This document shows positions 1-5,509 of a stretch of 5,969 bases of DNA, in pieces. Origin of the DNA: Syntrophaceae bacterium (GTDB taxonomy: Bacteria; Desulfobacterota; Desulfomonilia; Desulfomonilales; Desulfomonilaceae). The stretch lies in NCBI GenBank assembly GCA_014874425.1, contig JACWAG010000252.1, positions 1-5,969 on the forward strand. The letters run 5' to 3'. Both the position numbers and the translations under genes were made by a program. Numbering within the stretch: the stretch's first letter is position 1; each line of letters opens with the position of its first letter. A model generated the notes under the pieces. It was given only the letters and a program-made list of their open reading frames with translations, was not told the DNA's origin and searched no databases.

Positions 1-27
1 TCTGTTGTCAATAATCATTTGGTCAGC

Positions 28-41
28 GAACGATATCGTTC
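28..41. promoter_or_regulatory. Perfect 14-bp palindrome, candidate operator
   Basis: GAACGATATCGTTC is its own reverse complement and ends 34 bases before the ATG of the CGGC-domain gene, in AT-rich leader DNA. A dimeric repressor or activator site is the usual meaning of such a palindrome in this place. I do not recognise it as the site of a known regulator and see no convincing -35/-10 pair around it. The palindrome is seen directly; the operator role is inference. Confidence 0.35.
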
Positions 42-75
42 ATTTAACATTAAATTTTCAAATAGGAGGTTCAAT

Positions 76-420
76 ATGAAAAAAGTAGCTATCGTAGGTT
101 GTGGAGCCTACATGGAAAGTGGATATGGCTGCCCTGGGGAATGGAGATGCCTTAAGGCAGCGGCCCTTGGTGAGGGGCGTTTCGAAGAGCCATCCTCAGT
201 GGTTTCTTTTGTTAGCTGTGAATGCCCGGGCAGGACCGTCATCCCAAACATAGGTATGGCCGCCAAACTTTCTGAACTTAAACCTGATGTCGTCCATTTC
301 AGCGCCTGCATGGCGTCAGCGAAGCCCGATTGCCCTTACTTCAAACCCGAGGAACTTGCGAAAATGATAGAAGACAAAACCGGAATCAAAGTCATACTTG
401 GGACTCATGATTACCACTAG
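76..420 (+). CDS. CGGC domain-containing small cysteine-rich protein
   Basis: This 114-residue protein matches the CGGC domain family (Pfam CGGC), small proteins of mostly anaerobic bacteria and archaea thought to bind a metal through conserved Cys and His; no reaction is established. Visible family features in order are a hydrophobic first strand ending VGCG (C9), GCPGEWRC (C19, C25), the central motif SCECPGR (C48, C50), SACM (C78), KPDCPYF (C86) and the terminal GTHDYH (H111, H114). The length is normal for a single-domain member. I chose the ATG at 76 because AGGAGG lies at 64-69 with ideal spacing and homology begins there; a TTG at 19 in the same frame has no such support. The central motif is shortened: the usual C-G-G-C is C-E-C here. 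The gene appears intact, and the remains of a catalase follow on the same strand after 50 bases, so the two may once have been co-transcribed. Confidence 0.88.
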   Translation: MKKVAIVGCGAYMESGYGCPGEWRCLKAAALGEGRFEEPSSVVSFVSCECPGRTVIPNIGMAAKLSELKPDVVHFSACMASAKPDCPYFKPEELAKMIEDKTGIKVILGTHDYH

Positions 421-455
421 CCTTTGGAAGTATGCGACTCTATTAAACAAAATTG

Positions 456-464
456 AAAAGGAGG
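456..464 (+). promoter_or_regulatory. Preserved ribosome binding site of the dead catalase
   Basis: AAAAGGAGG lies six bases before the ATA at 471, the position where the catalase start codon should be. Its strength and spacing are those of a real Shine-Dalgarno site. Together with the catalase-like N-terminal residues that follow, this marks where translation once began and indicates that ATG became ATA. Confidence 0.55.
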
Positions 465-470
465 CCAATC

Positions 471-1118
471 ATATCGAAGGAGAAGAATTTCCTGACAACA
501 GCTTACTGAAGTCTTTGCCCGTTTTTCCACCGTTAGAGGCGAAAAGGGATCTGCCGACGCGGAACGGGGCCCCCGTGGTTTCGCTGTGAAATTTTACACG
601 GAAGAAGGCAATTATGACCTTGTCGGTAATAACACTCCGGTTTTTTTCATCCGTGACCCGCTCAAGTTTTCGGATTTCATACACACACAGAAGCGCCGCC
701 TATAAAAATCGGTAAATTCGTCTTGAATTGTAATCCATTGAATTACTTTGCCGAGGTCGAGCAGGCGGCATTCTGTCCGGGCAACCTTGTTCCTGGTATT
801 GCGATCTCACCCGACAAAATGCTTCAGGCAAGGGTTTTTTCCTATCATGACACTCACATCCATAGGCTAGGGCCCAATTACCATCTTATCCCGGTCAACG
901 CTCCAAGGTTTGCGCTTGAGAGGAGTTACCAGCGTGACGGTTTCATGAGAGTTGACGGCAATGGCGCCGCTGGCCCCAATTACTGGCCTAACAGCTTTGG
1001 TGGTCCTGAACCTGATCCATCCGCCGCAGAGCCTGATTTTGAGGTGGAAGGATTTGCGGGACGCCACGCTTTTAATCGCCATCATATCCTGAATGAACAC
1101 GCACAATTAGTCTTTTAG
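471..1118 (+). pseudogene. Monofunctional heme catalase, pseudogene with two internal deletions
   Basis: These are the remains of a heme catalase (2 H2O2 to O2 and water, cytoplasmic). Three blocks in different frames align with the family. Block 1 (471-503) reads ISKEKNFLTTA, the usual MSK..LTTA start with ATA for ATG. Block 2 (505-696) begins TEVFARFSTV and runs through GSADAERGPRGF and VGNNTPVFFIRDP to IHTQKR; a stop follows at 703. Block 3 (about 699-1073) begins KIGKFVLN and continues through NYFAEVEQAAF, RVFSYHDTH and GPNYWPNSFGGPEPDP to about GRHAF; the same frame then gives 14 unrelated residues to the stop at 1118. About 50-65 residues are missing between blocks 1 and 2, including the catalytic His region. 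About 155-160 are missing between blocks 2 and 3, and the C-terminus is gone. The active-site Asn region (VGNN) and the heme-ligand Tyr (codon 843-845) survive. About 200 of a normal 480-500 residues remain. The last 12 bases overlap the convergent Fe-S gene. A functional product is very unlikely. Confidence 0.92.
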
Positions 1119-2384
1119 TTTTTGCAGAAGAACTTCCAGATAACGTGATTTTAATTGACGACTAGCCATTGCTCTCTTAATCGGTGGCAATTTAAGAATA
1201 GCGCCAAGAACAGCGGCCAAGGCCCGGTGGCTAAACAATGACTGATTGTAAAAGATGAGGTCCTGAAGAGAGCCTCTTTCAATCGCCATGATTACTGCCC
1301 GATGAACGCTGTCCACAGGGGTAATTGTCCTTTCGGGGCGAGATTCCAGGCACAACGCTCCAGTTGGACAATTGTTGACGCATACTCCACATCCAAGACA
1401 CATTTTGTCATCTATTTTTGCACGACTTTCCGAATCGGTTACTGCTTTATCTTCATTGACCAGTGATATCGCATTTACAGGACACAAGGATGAACACTGC
1501 CCACAGCCAACACATTTACCTTCAGTAATTTTAGCGATGAAGTTGGAGTGAATAGGACGGACTAATCCGAATTTCTGAATTGCAAGTAACGCCTCACAAC
1601 AGCATCCACAGCAATTGCAGATAAAATTTACTTGCTTTCGGACGTTCTCACCGAACTGCACAAGATTGTTTGAGTAGGCGGTATTGAGAAGGTCAAGACA
1701 TTCTGAAGAACTTACCTGACGAGCAAAACCGTGTCTAGTCAATGATGACGCTGTGTTGTTGAAAGTCATGCAGATATCTAAAGGCGCATCGCATGCTCGT
1801 TCCAAATGCCTCATTTTATGTCGGCAATAACACATGCTGACGCCTATATGAGTAGCTGTGCGAATAACCTCACTGGCACGTTCATAATCCAGAACATGGA
1901 TTGCATTCTGCTCGCCAAGCGCTGGCTCCTGCACAAATACCCTTCCAAGTTGTGTCTCGCCATCTAGTATTAGGGCCCTGATAAAGTCTTCTTCCACATT
2001 AATATACTGATAGAACAGTTCACTGAGGACTTTCTGGTCCAGATCGTTTCGTAATCTCATCATTGAGAATTCGAAAAATCCCGCCATTGGAGGAGGTAAA
2101 CAATAAAGGATCTCGCCATTTTGTTCAATGTCGACCAGAATTGCCCTGTTGGCCAGTTCGTCCAGGATTTTCCTTGCAGACGAGAGGTCCATCTTCCAAA
2201 CTTTAGCTGCTTTTTGAGCGTTAAATGGCTTTATAGGCAATAGAGCTACCAGTTCAGCCTCTTTTTCGCTGAACAACATGGCCAGGATCCGGTATAGCAG
2301 TTCGGAAGGCGGCGCTCCCTGGGGAAACCGATTTAACCGATCTATGAGTCCCGCATACGGGGTTTTATCAAGATGGTGGGCCAT
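1107..2384 (-). CDS. 4Fe-4S dicluster ferredoxin-like protein with N-terminal winged-helix-like region
   Basis: A 425-residue soluble iron-sulfur protein. Residues about 25-100 (from ELLYRILAMLF through SSARKILDELANRAIL) look like a winged helix-turn-helix. A central region follows with MCYCRHKM (C185, C187), C198, C205 and the dense cysteine run FICNCCGCCC (C256, C258, C259, C261-C263). Two textbook ferredoxin motifs come next: C291-C294-C297-C301-P and C329-C332-C335-C339-P, each able to hold a [4Fe-4S] cluster. The C-terminal 75 residues are helical and basic. I see no signal peptide or membrane segment. Related proteins of this layout, as I recall, occur in Desulfobacterota and syntrophs, generally annotated only as 4Fe-4S binding proteins; partner and reaction are not known to me. 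The extra cysteines suggest one more metal site. The ATG at 2384 has only a weak upstream GGTGA. The frame is complete with all cluster cysteines, in contrast to the decayed genes on both sides. An electron-transfer or redox-sensing role is inference. Confidence 0.9.
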   Translation of the reverse strand: MAHHLDKTPYAGLIDRLNRFPQGAPPSELLYRILAMLFSEKEAELVALLPIKPFNAQKAAKVWKMDLSSARKILDELANRAILVDIEQNGEILYCLPPPMAGFFEFSMMRLRNDLDQKVLSELFYQYINVEEDFIRALILDGETQLGRVFVQEPALGEQNAIHVLDYERASEVIRTATHIGVSMCYCRHKMRHLERACDAPLDICMTFNNTASSLTRHGFARQVSSSECLDLLNTAYSNNLVQFGENVRKQVNFICNCCGCCCEALLAIQKFGLVRPIHSNFIAKITEGKCVGCGQCSSLCPVNAISLVNEDKAVTDSESRAKIDDKMCLGCGVCVNNCPTGALCLESRPERTITPVDSVHRAVIMAIERGSLQDLIFYNQSLFSHRALAAVLGAILKLPPIKRAMASRQLKSRYLEVLLQKLKD

Positions 2385-2773
2385 TTTATTTCATCACCGT
2401 CCCTAAAAGAATAGCCTGAATTCTATAGTGTGTAACCTGCCTGAATAAAAAGACATTACAGAAAAACACATAAGGAATTTTAAACCCACTTTTCCCAAAC
2501 CAGGACCAAGGATTTAACTATCAACTTTCACAAGTGTAATTGTCGTCGGGCTATTTCTTCATTACTCTGACTTTGCCACATATTTACACATATCCAAAAG
2601 GTCTGTTTTTATCAAGATCTTCCGATTTTTGTTAGATAATGTCAGCCATGCTGAATCAATTGTTTTTTAGTTTCTTAAAATTCAAACCCTTACCGTAGAA
2701 AGCTATTCCCAGAACTTTTGATACATCAAGCGCATGGTTTTTCCATCTGGCTGGTATTAAATAATAGGAACAA
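2385..2773. other. AT-rich intergenic region between divergent genes, no gene recognised
   Basis: This stretch separates the divergent Fe-S protein gene and the secreted-protein gene and must hold the promoters of both. I found no convincing -35/-10 pair. Small structures are visible: a 5-bp hairpin TCAGC-CAT-GCTGA (2642-2654) with a T-run ending at 2666, a tandem-like CACATAT pair at 2577 and 2587, and the palindrome AAGATCTT. A 66-codon reading frame on the minus strand (2656-2856) covers part of it but has a GTG start, no ribosome binding site, and overlaps the start of the secreted-protein gene. Given the decay nearby, an unrecognised gene remnant is possible. Confidence 0.5.
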
Positions 2774-2799
2774 CCTGAATAGATCGTGAGCGAAGTGAC
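2774..2799 (+). repeat. Left arm of a 26-bp inverted repeat
   Basis: It begins CCTGAATAGATCG and ends GCGAAGTGAC. It pairs with 3097-3122 in inverted orientation at 24 of 26 positions. Its inner edge contains most of the small palindrome GAAGTGACTTC (2792-2802). It lies 36 bases before the ATG of the secreted-protein gene, so it falls in that gene's leader or promoter. It could be the terminal repeat of a miniature mobile element or one unit of a dispersed repeat. Confidence 0.85.
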
Positions 2800-2834
2800 T
2801 TCCACTGATCCAAACCAAAAGGGAGGATTCTCAT

Positions 2835-3062
2835 ATGAAAGCGATATTACTGGCACTCTTTCTAGTAATGACCACCGTTCTTCTCGCTGCGGGTCCTGCT
2901 CTTGCCACAGATTATTTTGTGATTAAGAGTAGATCGGGAATTCTTAAAGTAGTAAACCACCAACCCAAGGGAGGAGCAACCATCGTGAAAGGCCCCTTCA
3001 AGACCATCGAAGAAGCTAATAATGCAATTAAAGAGACCAAAGCTCCGGATACCAAAAAGTGA
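2835..3062 (+). CDS. Small secreted basic protein with signal peptide, function unknown
   Basis: A 75-residue protein with a clear Sec signal peptide: K2, a hydrophobic core at residues 4-19, and an Ala-Leu-Ala site predicting cleavage after A24. The mature part is about 51 residues, lysine-rich and cysteine-free, beginning TDYFVIKSRSG. It has a short strand pattern (YFVIK, ILKVVN, ATIVKGPFK) followed by a helix (TIEEANNAIKETK). This layout resembles the small exported proteins of Proteobacteria with a Y-[FY]-V-[VI] strand, a [YF]-K-T-x-E-E-A turn and a terminal helix; they have no known function. GGGAGG at 2821-2826 with 8-base spacing fixes the start. The gene lies alone inside a 26-bp inverted repeat and converges with the ATPase remains. 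That it is real and exported is well supported; any role is unknown. Confidence 0.78.
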   Translation: MKAILLALFLVMTTVLLAAGPALATDYFVIKSRSGILKVVNHQPKGGATIVKGPFKTIEEANNAIKETKAPDTKK

Positions 3063-3096
3063 GATGATTAGGCAAGATTAGTGAAAATTTTATCAG

Positions 3097-3122
3097 GTTA
3101 CTTCGCTCTCGATCTATTCAGG
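3097..3122 (-). repeat. Right arm of the 26-bp inverted repeat
   Basis: The reverse complement of this stretch matches 2774-2799 at 24 of 26 positions, differing at the 14th (A for T) and 24th (A for G) bases. It starts 34 bases after the stop codon of the secreted-protein gene. Just inside, both arms carry CTGAT, displaced by five bases relative to each other. Together the arms frame a 349-bp segment containing only that gene. No matching target-site duplication is visible in the flanks. Confidence 0.85.
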
Positions 3123-3265
3123 GTGGATGGGTAGTTGGCAAAACGACAATCCTTAAATCTGTGCCGCAAAAGCTTCTTTGAATTTCGACTGCTTTAGTCA
3201 GACACGTACACCTTCTGGAATTTGTTCAATCAATCAAAAAGGGAAAATGAGGATAATCAGGAAAA

Positions 3266-3281
3266 TCCCTACAGACAGGGA
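3266..3281 (-). terminator. Weak hairpin after the ATPase remains, possible terminator
   Basis: Read on the minus strand, TCCCT-GTCTGT-AGGGA forms a 5-bp stem with a 6-base loop, followed by TTTTCC, a few bases after the ATPase stop codon. The stem is short and the T-tract brief, so this is at best a weak intrinsic terminator. Confidence 0.25.
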
Positions 3282-3286
3282 AATGA

Positions 3287-3766
3287 TCACTTTGACCGCT
3301 GAAACAACTTGGTTATCTCTTCGGTAATCGCTGGGATTAAAGCCAACCCCATAACGACGCTCCATTCCGTGAAGCTAAGCGGGCGTGTGTTGAAAATGGG
3401 ATTCAAAAATCGCACGACCACCTTTATTACGAGAAGAGCCACCGAGAACAATACTGCGCCCACCATAAAGCGATTGGAGAATAAGCCAATTTTAAAGACA
3501 AAGAGCCGGTCTGAGCGGACGGTAAAAACACGGAACAACTCGCACATAGAAAGTGTGACAAAAGCCATGGTTCGGGCCGTAGCAACTTCAAACCCGCTCC
3601 AGTTGTATGTAAAAAGAAAGAAAAGTGGATTGTAGCCGGGCGGAATCGCCCCAGTGCACTGTAAACTCCAAAAAAGACCTAGTAAGAAAGCGATTAACGT
3701 AACGCTACTTTGAGCAATGGCCTGAATGAGGAGCGACGGAAACACGATATGAAACAGCGATAACAC
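3287..3766 (-). pseudogene. P-type cation ATPase, C-terminal fragment (TM7-TM10)
   Basis: This frame matches the C-terminal membrane domain of type II P-type ATPases (Pfam Cation_ATPase_C). Homology starts at about VFPSLLIQAIAQ. The first residues from the GTG at 3766 are an out-of-frame reading of the preceding ATPase block, so that start codon is not genuine. Hydrophobic segments at about residues 11-34, 63-81, 101-121 and 134-150 correspond to TM7 to TM10. Family landmarks are ARTMAFVTLS, the VRS(D/E)R loop, LFSN, and the terminal WSVVMGLALIPAITEEITK. The homologous part is directly preceded by a block ending ALRVIAVSYR, which belongs about 200 residues earlier in an intact pump; that deletion removed the hinge TGDGxNDxP and TM5-TM6. 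It is one part of a broken gene, not a separate protein. Confidence 0.9.
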
Positions 3767-5089
3767 GAAGCGCCTGGCGCGCCATTAATCTGTTGGCCTT
3801 CACACAATCTGTTCTAGACGATCATCGCTCAGAGGCTCAGTCTCCCCTGTGATACGCTGGTAATGTGTGCACAATCCCATGATTACGTCCGGGGTGCCTT
3901 TACAAGCTGTGATGTAAATGCCTTGATTCCGGACAGCGTCTCTGATGAAAGGGAAGGCGGATGCACTGTGCTCAGGATTGGCCATAAGGTGTATCGTGGA
4001 CATACATTTTCTCGCAGAATCAAAAGGGATCTCGAATATTCTCGGATATAGTCTGTCGAGTTCGTTCTTATGAGCGCCGGCCTTGACGGCCGCCACCACA
4101 ATAGCGCCTTCAGTCGGGTCTCCAACCATACGAAATGATACCGCCTCTTTTTTGTCAGAAATCTCCAGATATGCGTCTGCGGCAAGACTCCCTGACCACA
4201 AGGTGGATACAGCCCCAGGATACTGTGTTATGTTTATCCGCCTCTCTTCCACTCGGAATTCTCCCTTTGGTTCATAACCTTCTCCTGTGATGTGAAACAT
4301 GTGATCATCTGTCCACAAGCGGACTGCGGTCATCTGATTTTGGGTGAGCGTGCCCGTTTTGTCGCAGCAGATGACGCTGACCGACCCCAGGGTTTCAACA
4401 GCGGCCAACCTCCTCATAAGCGCATGACGTCGAACCATCTCTCTCATTCCCAAGGCGAGAGTAATAGTGACCACTGCCGGGAGACCTTCCGGTACTGCCG
4501 CGATTGCGAGGCTCACAGCAATAATGAAAAGCCCTGAAAGAACATGGGAGTATTTGCCAAGATAGACGAGAAATCCTCCGTCCGGACCAGTGATCAGCAC
4601 GAGGTTTGTCTGATTCAAGGCTGCCACGATGAACACCAGCGCACAAATTACCACGCAGGCGTATCCAAGTTGTTTGCCGAGTTGCTCAAGCCTCTGCTGC
4701 AAGGGTGTAGGCTCCGCTTCAAGCGTACTAAGCACCCCAGCGATCATCCCCATCTGTGTTTGCATTCCTGTAGCCACCACTATTCCGTGTCCACGTCCGT
4801 ACGAAATCAGTGTTCCCATAAAGGCAGCGTTTCGGCGATCCCCAAGGGGGATATCTTCGTCCAGCGCTTCCTCGGCTCGTTTGTTTGCAGGTACGGATTC
4901 GCCAGTGAGGGCAGCCTCTTCAATACGCAGATTAACTGTTTCGACGAGGCGCAGATCCGCAGGCACATAACTTCCCGCCTCCATTATCACAACATCGCCA
5001 GTTACGAGTTCCCGACTGAGAATAGTTAGCCTTGTGCCGTCACGAACCACATTAGAGTTAGGCGCCGTCATTTTTTTCAGCGCAGCCAG
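3744..5089 (-). pseudogene. P-type cation-transporting ATPase (type II, PMR1/PacL-like), central fragment
   Basis: This is the core of a cation pump, probably for Ca2+ or Mn2+ (ATP-driven export across the inner membrane). The main frame (3800-5071, 423 residues from an internal ATG) is preceded in frame by LAALKK (5072-5089), the usual lead into the actuator domain. Motifs are TGES (4895-4906), TM3 at about residues 136-152, TM4 with PEGLP (residues 194-198), the phosphorylation motif DKTGTLT (Asp codon 4361-4363), GDPTEGA, FDSARKCMS and KGTPD. At 3800 a TGA ends the frame after LEQIV, but the next frame continues with KANRLMARQALRVIAVSYR (3744-3800). The shift is explained by two extra bases (GTG became GTGTG). 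The hinge TGDGxNDxP needed for catalysis is absent. The upstream and downstream parts are in other frames. The family is certain; the ion specificity is inference. Confidence 0.92.
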
Positions 5090-5259
5090 AAGGGAGGAGG
5101 CGGGGCTTCCTGAAGCTCATTGTAACCTGATTCAGCAAGGCGGCGAGCAGCTTCCTTATTACTAAGGCCTCTGTCGAGATCAGCGCCAAATATCCGAGCG
5201 GTTTCTTCGGCTGACAGGGTGTGCCAGGCTTGCTCCGAGCCCGTGTCCGTTTGGTTCAT
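5077..5259 (-). pseudogene. P-type cation ATPase, N-terminal fragment
   Basis: The first 60 residues of the same pump, matching the Cation_ATPase_N domain: WHTLSAEETARIFGADLDRGLSNKEAARRL is typical, followed by the conserved SGYNELQE and a proline-rich link (APPPPFW). The frame then hits TGA at once. The next frame resumes at LAALKK (5089), which in intact members lies some 75-80 residues further on, so TM1, TM2 and the start of the actuator domain have been deleted. A good ribosome binding site (GGAGG on the minus strand, 5269-5273, nine bases from the ATG) remains, so a short truncated peptide could still be made. It is not an independent gene. Confidence 0.88.
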
Positions 5260-5268
5260 ACGGTCTAG

Positions 5269-5273
5269 CCTCC
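5269..5273 (-). promoter_or_regulatory. Ribosome binding site of the ATPase N-terminal fragment
   Basis: GGAGG on the minus strand, nine bases before the ATG at 5259. It confirms the original start of the pump gene and shows that its translation signals were not lost. Confidence 0.55.
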
Positions 5274-5293
5274 AATTAGCTGATGAAGGTGTT

Positions 5294-5509
5294 CTAGATC
5301 CTATATTCTGAAATCAGATTCCCGCCAAAATCAATCAAGAAACTGGAGTCAATATTGCTCTGTAAACTGGATGTCTGTTCCGGATCACCTACCCGGTTCG
5401 TCGTAGACACGATGTCGGAAGAATCTATTCTAACGGCTGGTTCACGGGGATGAATAGCGTCACGCGACATGCTGGCTTTGTCTTCGATTACTCGTTGTTG
5501 CGCCGCCAC
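5294..5509 (-). pseudogene. Possible ATP-grasp domain remnant of an acyl-CoA synthetase
   Basis: A 71-codon frame beginning with GTG inside the end of the synthetase gene, in a different frame. At 5387-5434 it reads VRIDSSDIVSTTNRVG, which resembles the ATP-grasp motif of ADP-forming acyl-CoA synthetases (consensus like VLKIDSPDIVHKTDVGG). In fused members this domain follows the CoA-ligase domain encoded just upstream, so position and order fit. The conserved Lys and His are replaced (R, S) and the rest is not recognisable; a full domain needs about 220 residues. Either this is the scrap of a deleted ATP-grasp half or the likeness is chance. No ribosome binding site supports it as a gene of its own. 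Confidence 0.3.

Noticed and set aside
398..589. Plus-strand reading frame of 63 codons overlapping the end of the CGGC gene
   Set aside because: It covers the catalase remains in the wrong frame; the catalase similarity lies in the other two plus-strand frames.
2415..2446. CCTGAAT twice (2415, 2440) as further copies of the 26-bp repeat
   Set aside because: Similarity stops after seven bases, which is expected by chance.
2642..2666. Hairpin TCAGC-CAT-GCTGA with a later T-run, terminator-like
   Set aside because: The stem is short, the T-run starts several bases after it, and no plus-strand gene ends nearby.
2656..2856. Minus-strand reading frame of 66 codons
   Set aside because: GTG start without a ribosome binding site, no recognised similarity, and it overlaps the start of the well-supported secreted-protein gene and one repeat arm.
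2774..3122. Complete insertion sequence
   Set aside because: No transposase is encoded inside the repeat arms and no target-site duplication is visible, so only an inverted-repeat unit is claimed.
3287..3766. Independent membrane protein of 159 residues
   Set aside because: Its sequence is the TM7-TM10 domain of the P-type ATPase whose other parts lie directly upstream, and its apparent start falls in out-of-frame ATPase sequence.
4544..5029. Plus-strand frame of 161 codons, with shorter ones at 3309-3635 and 4629-4970
   Set aside because: They are antisense to clear P-type ATPase sequence, and their translations show no family features.
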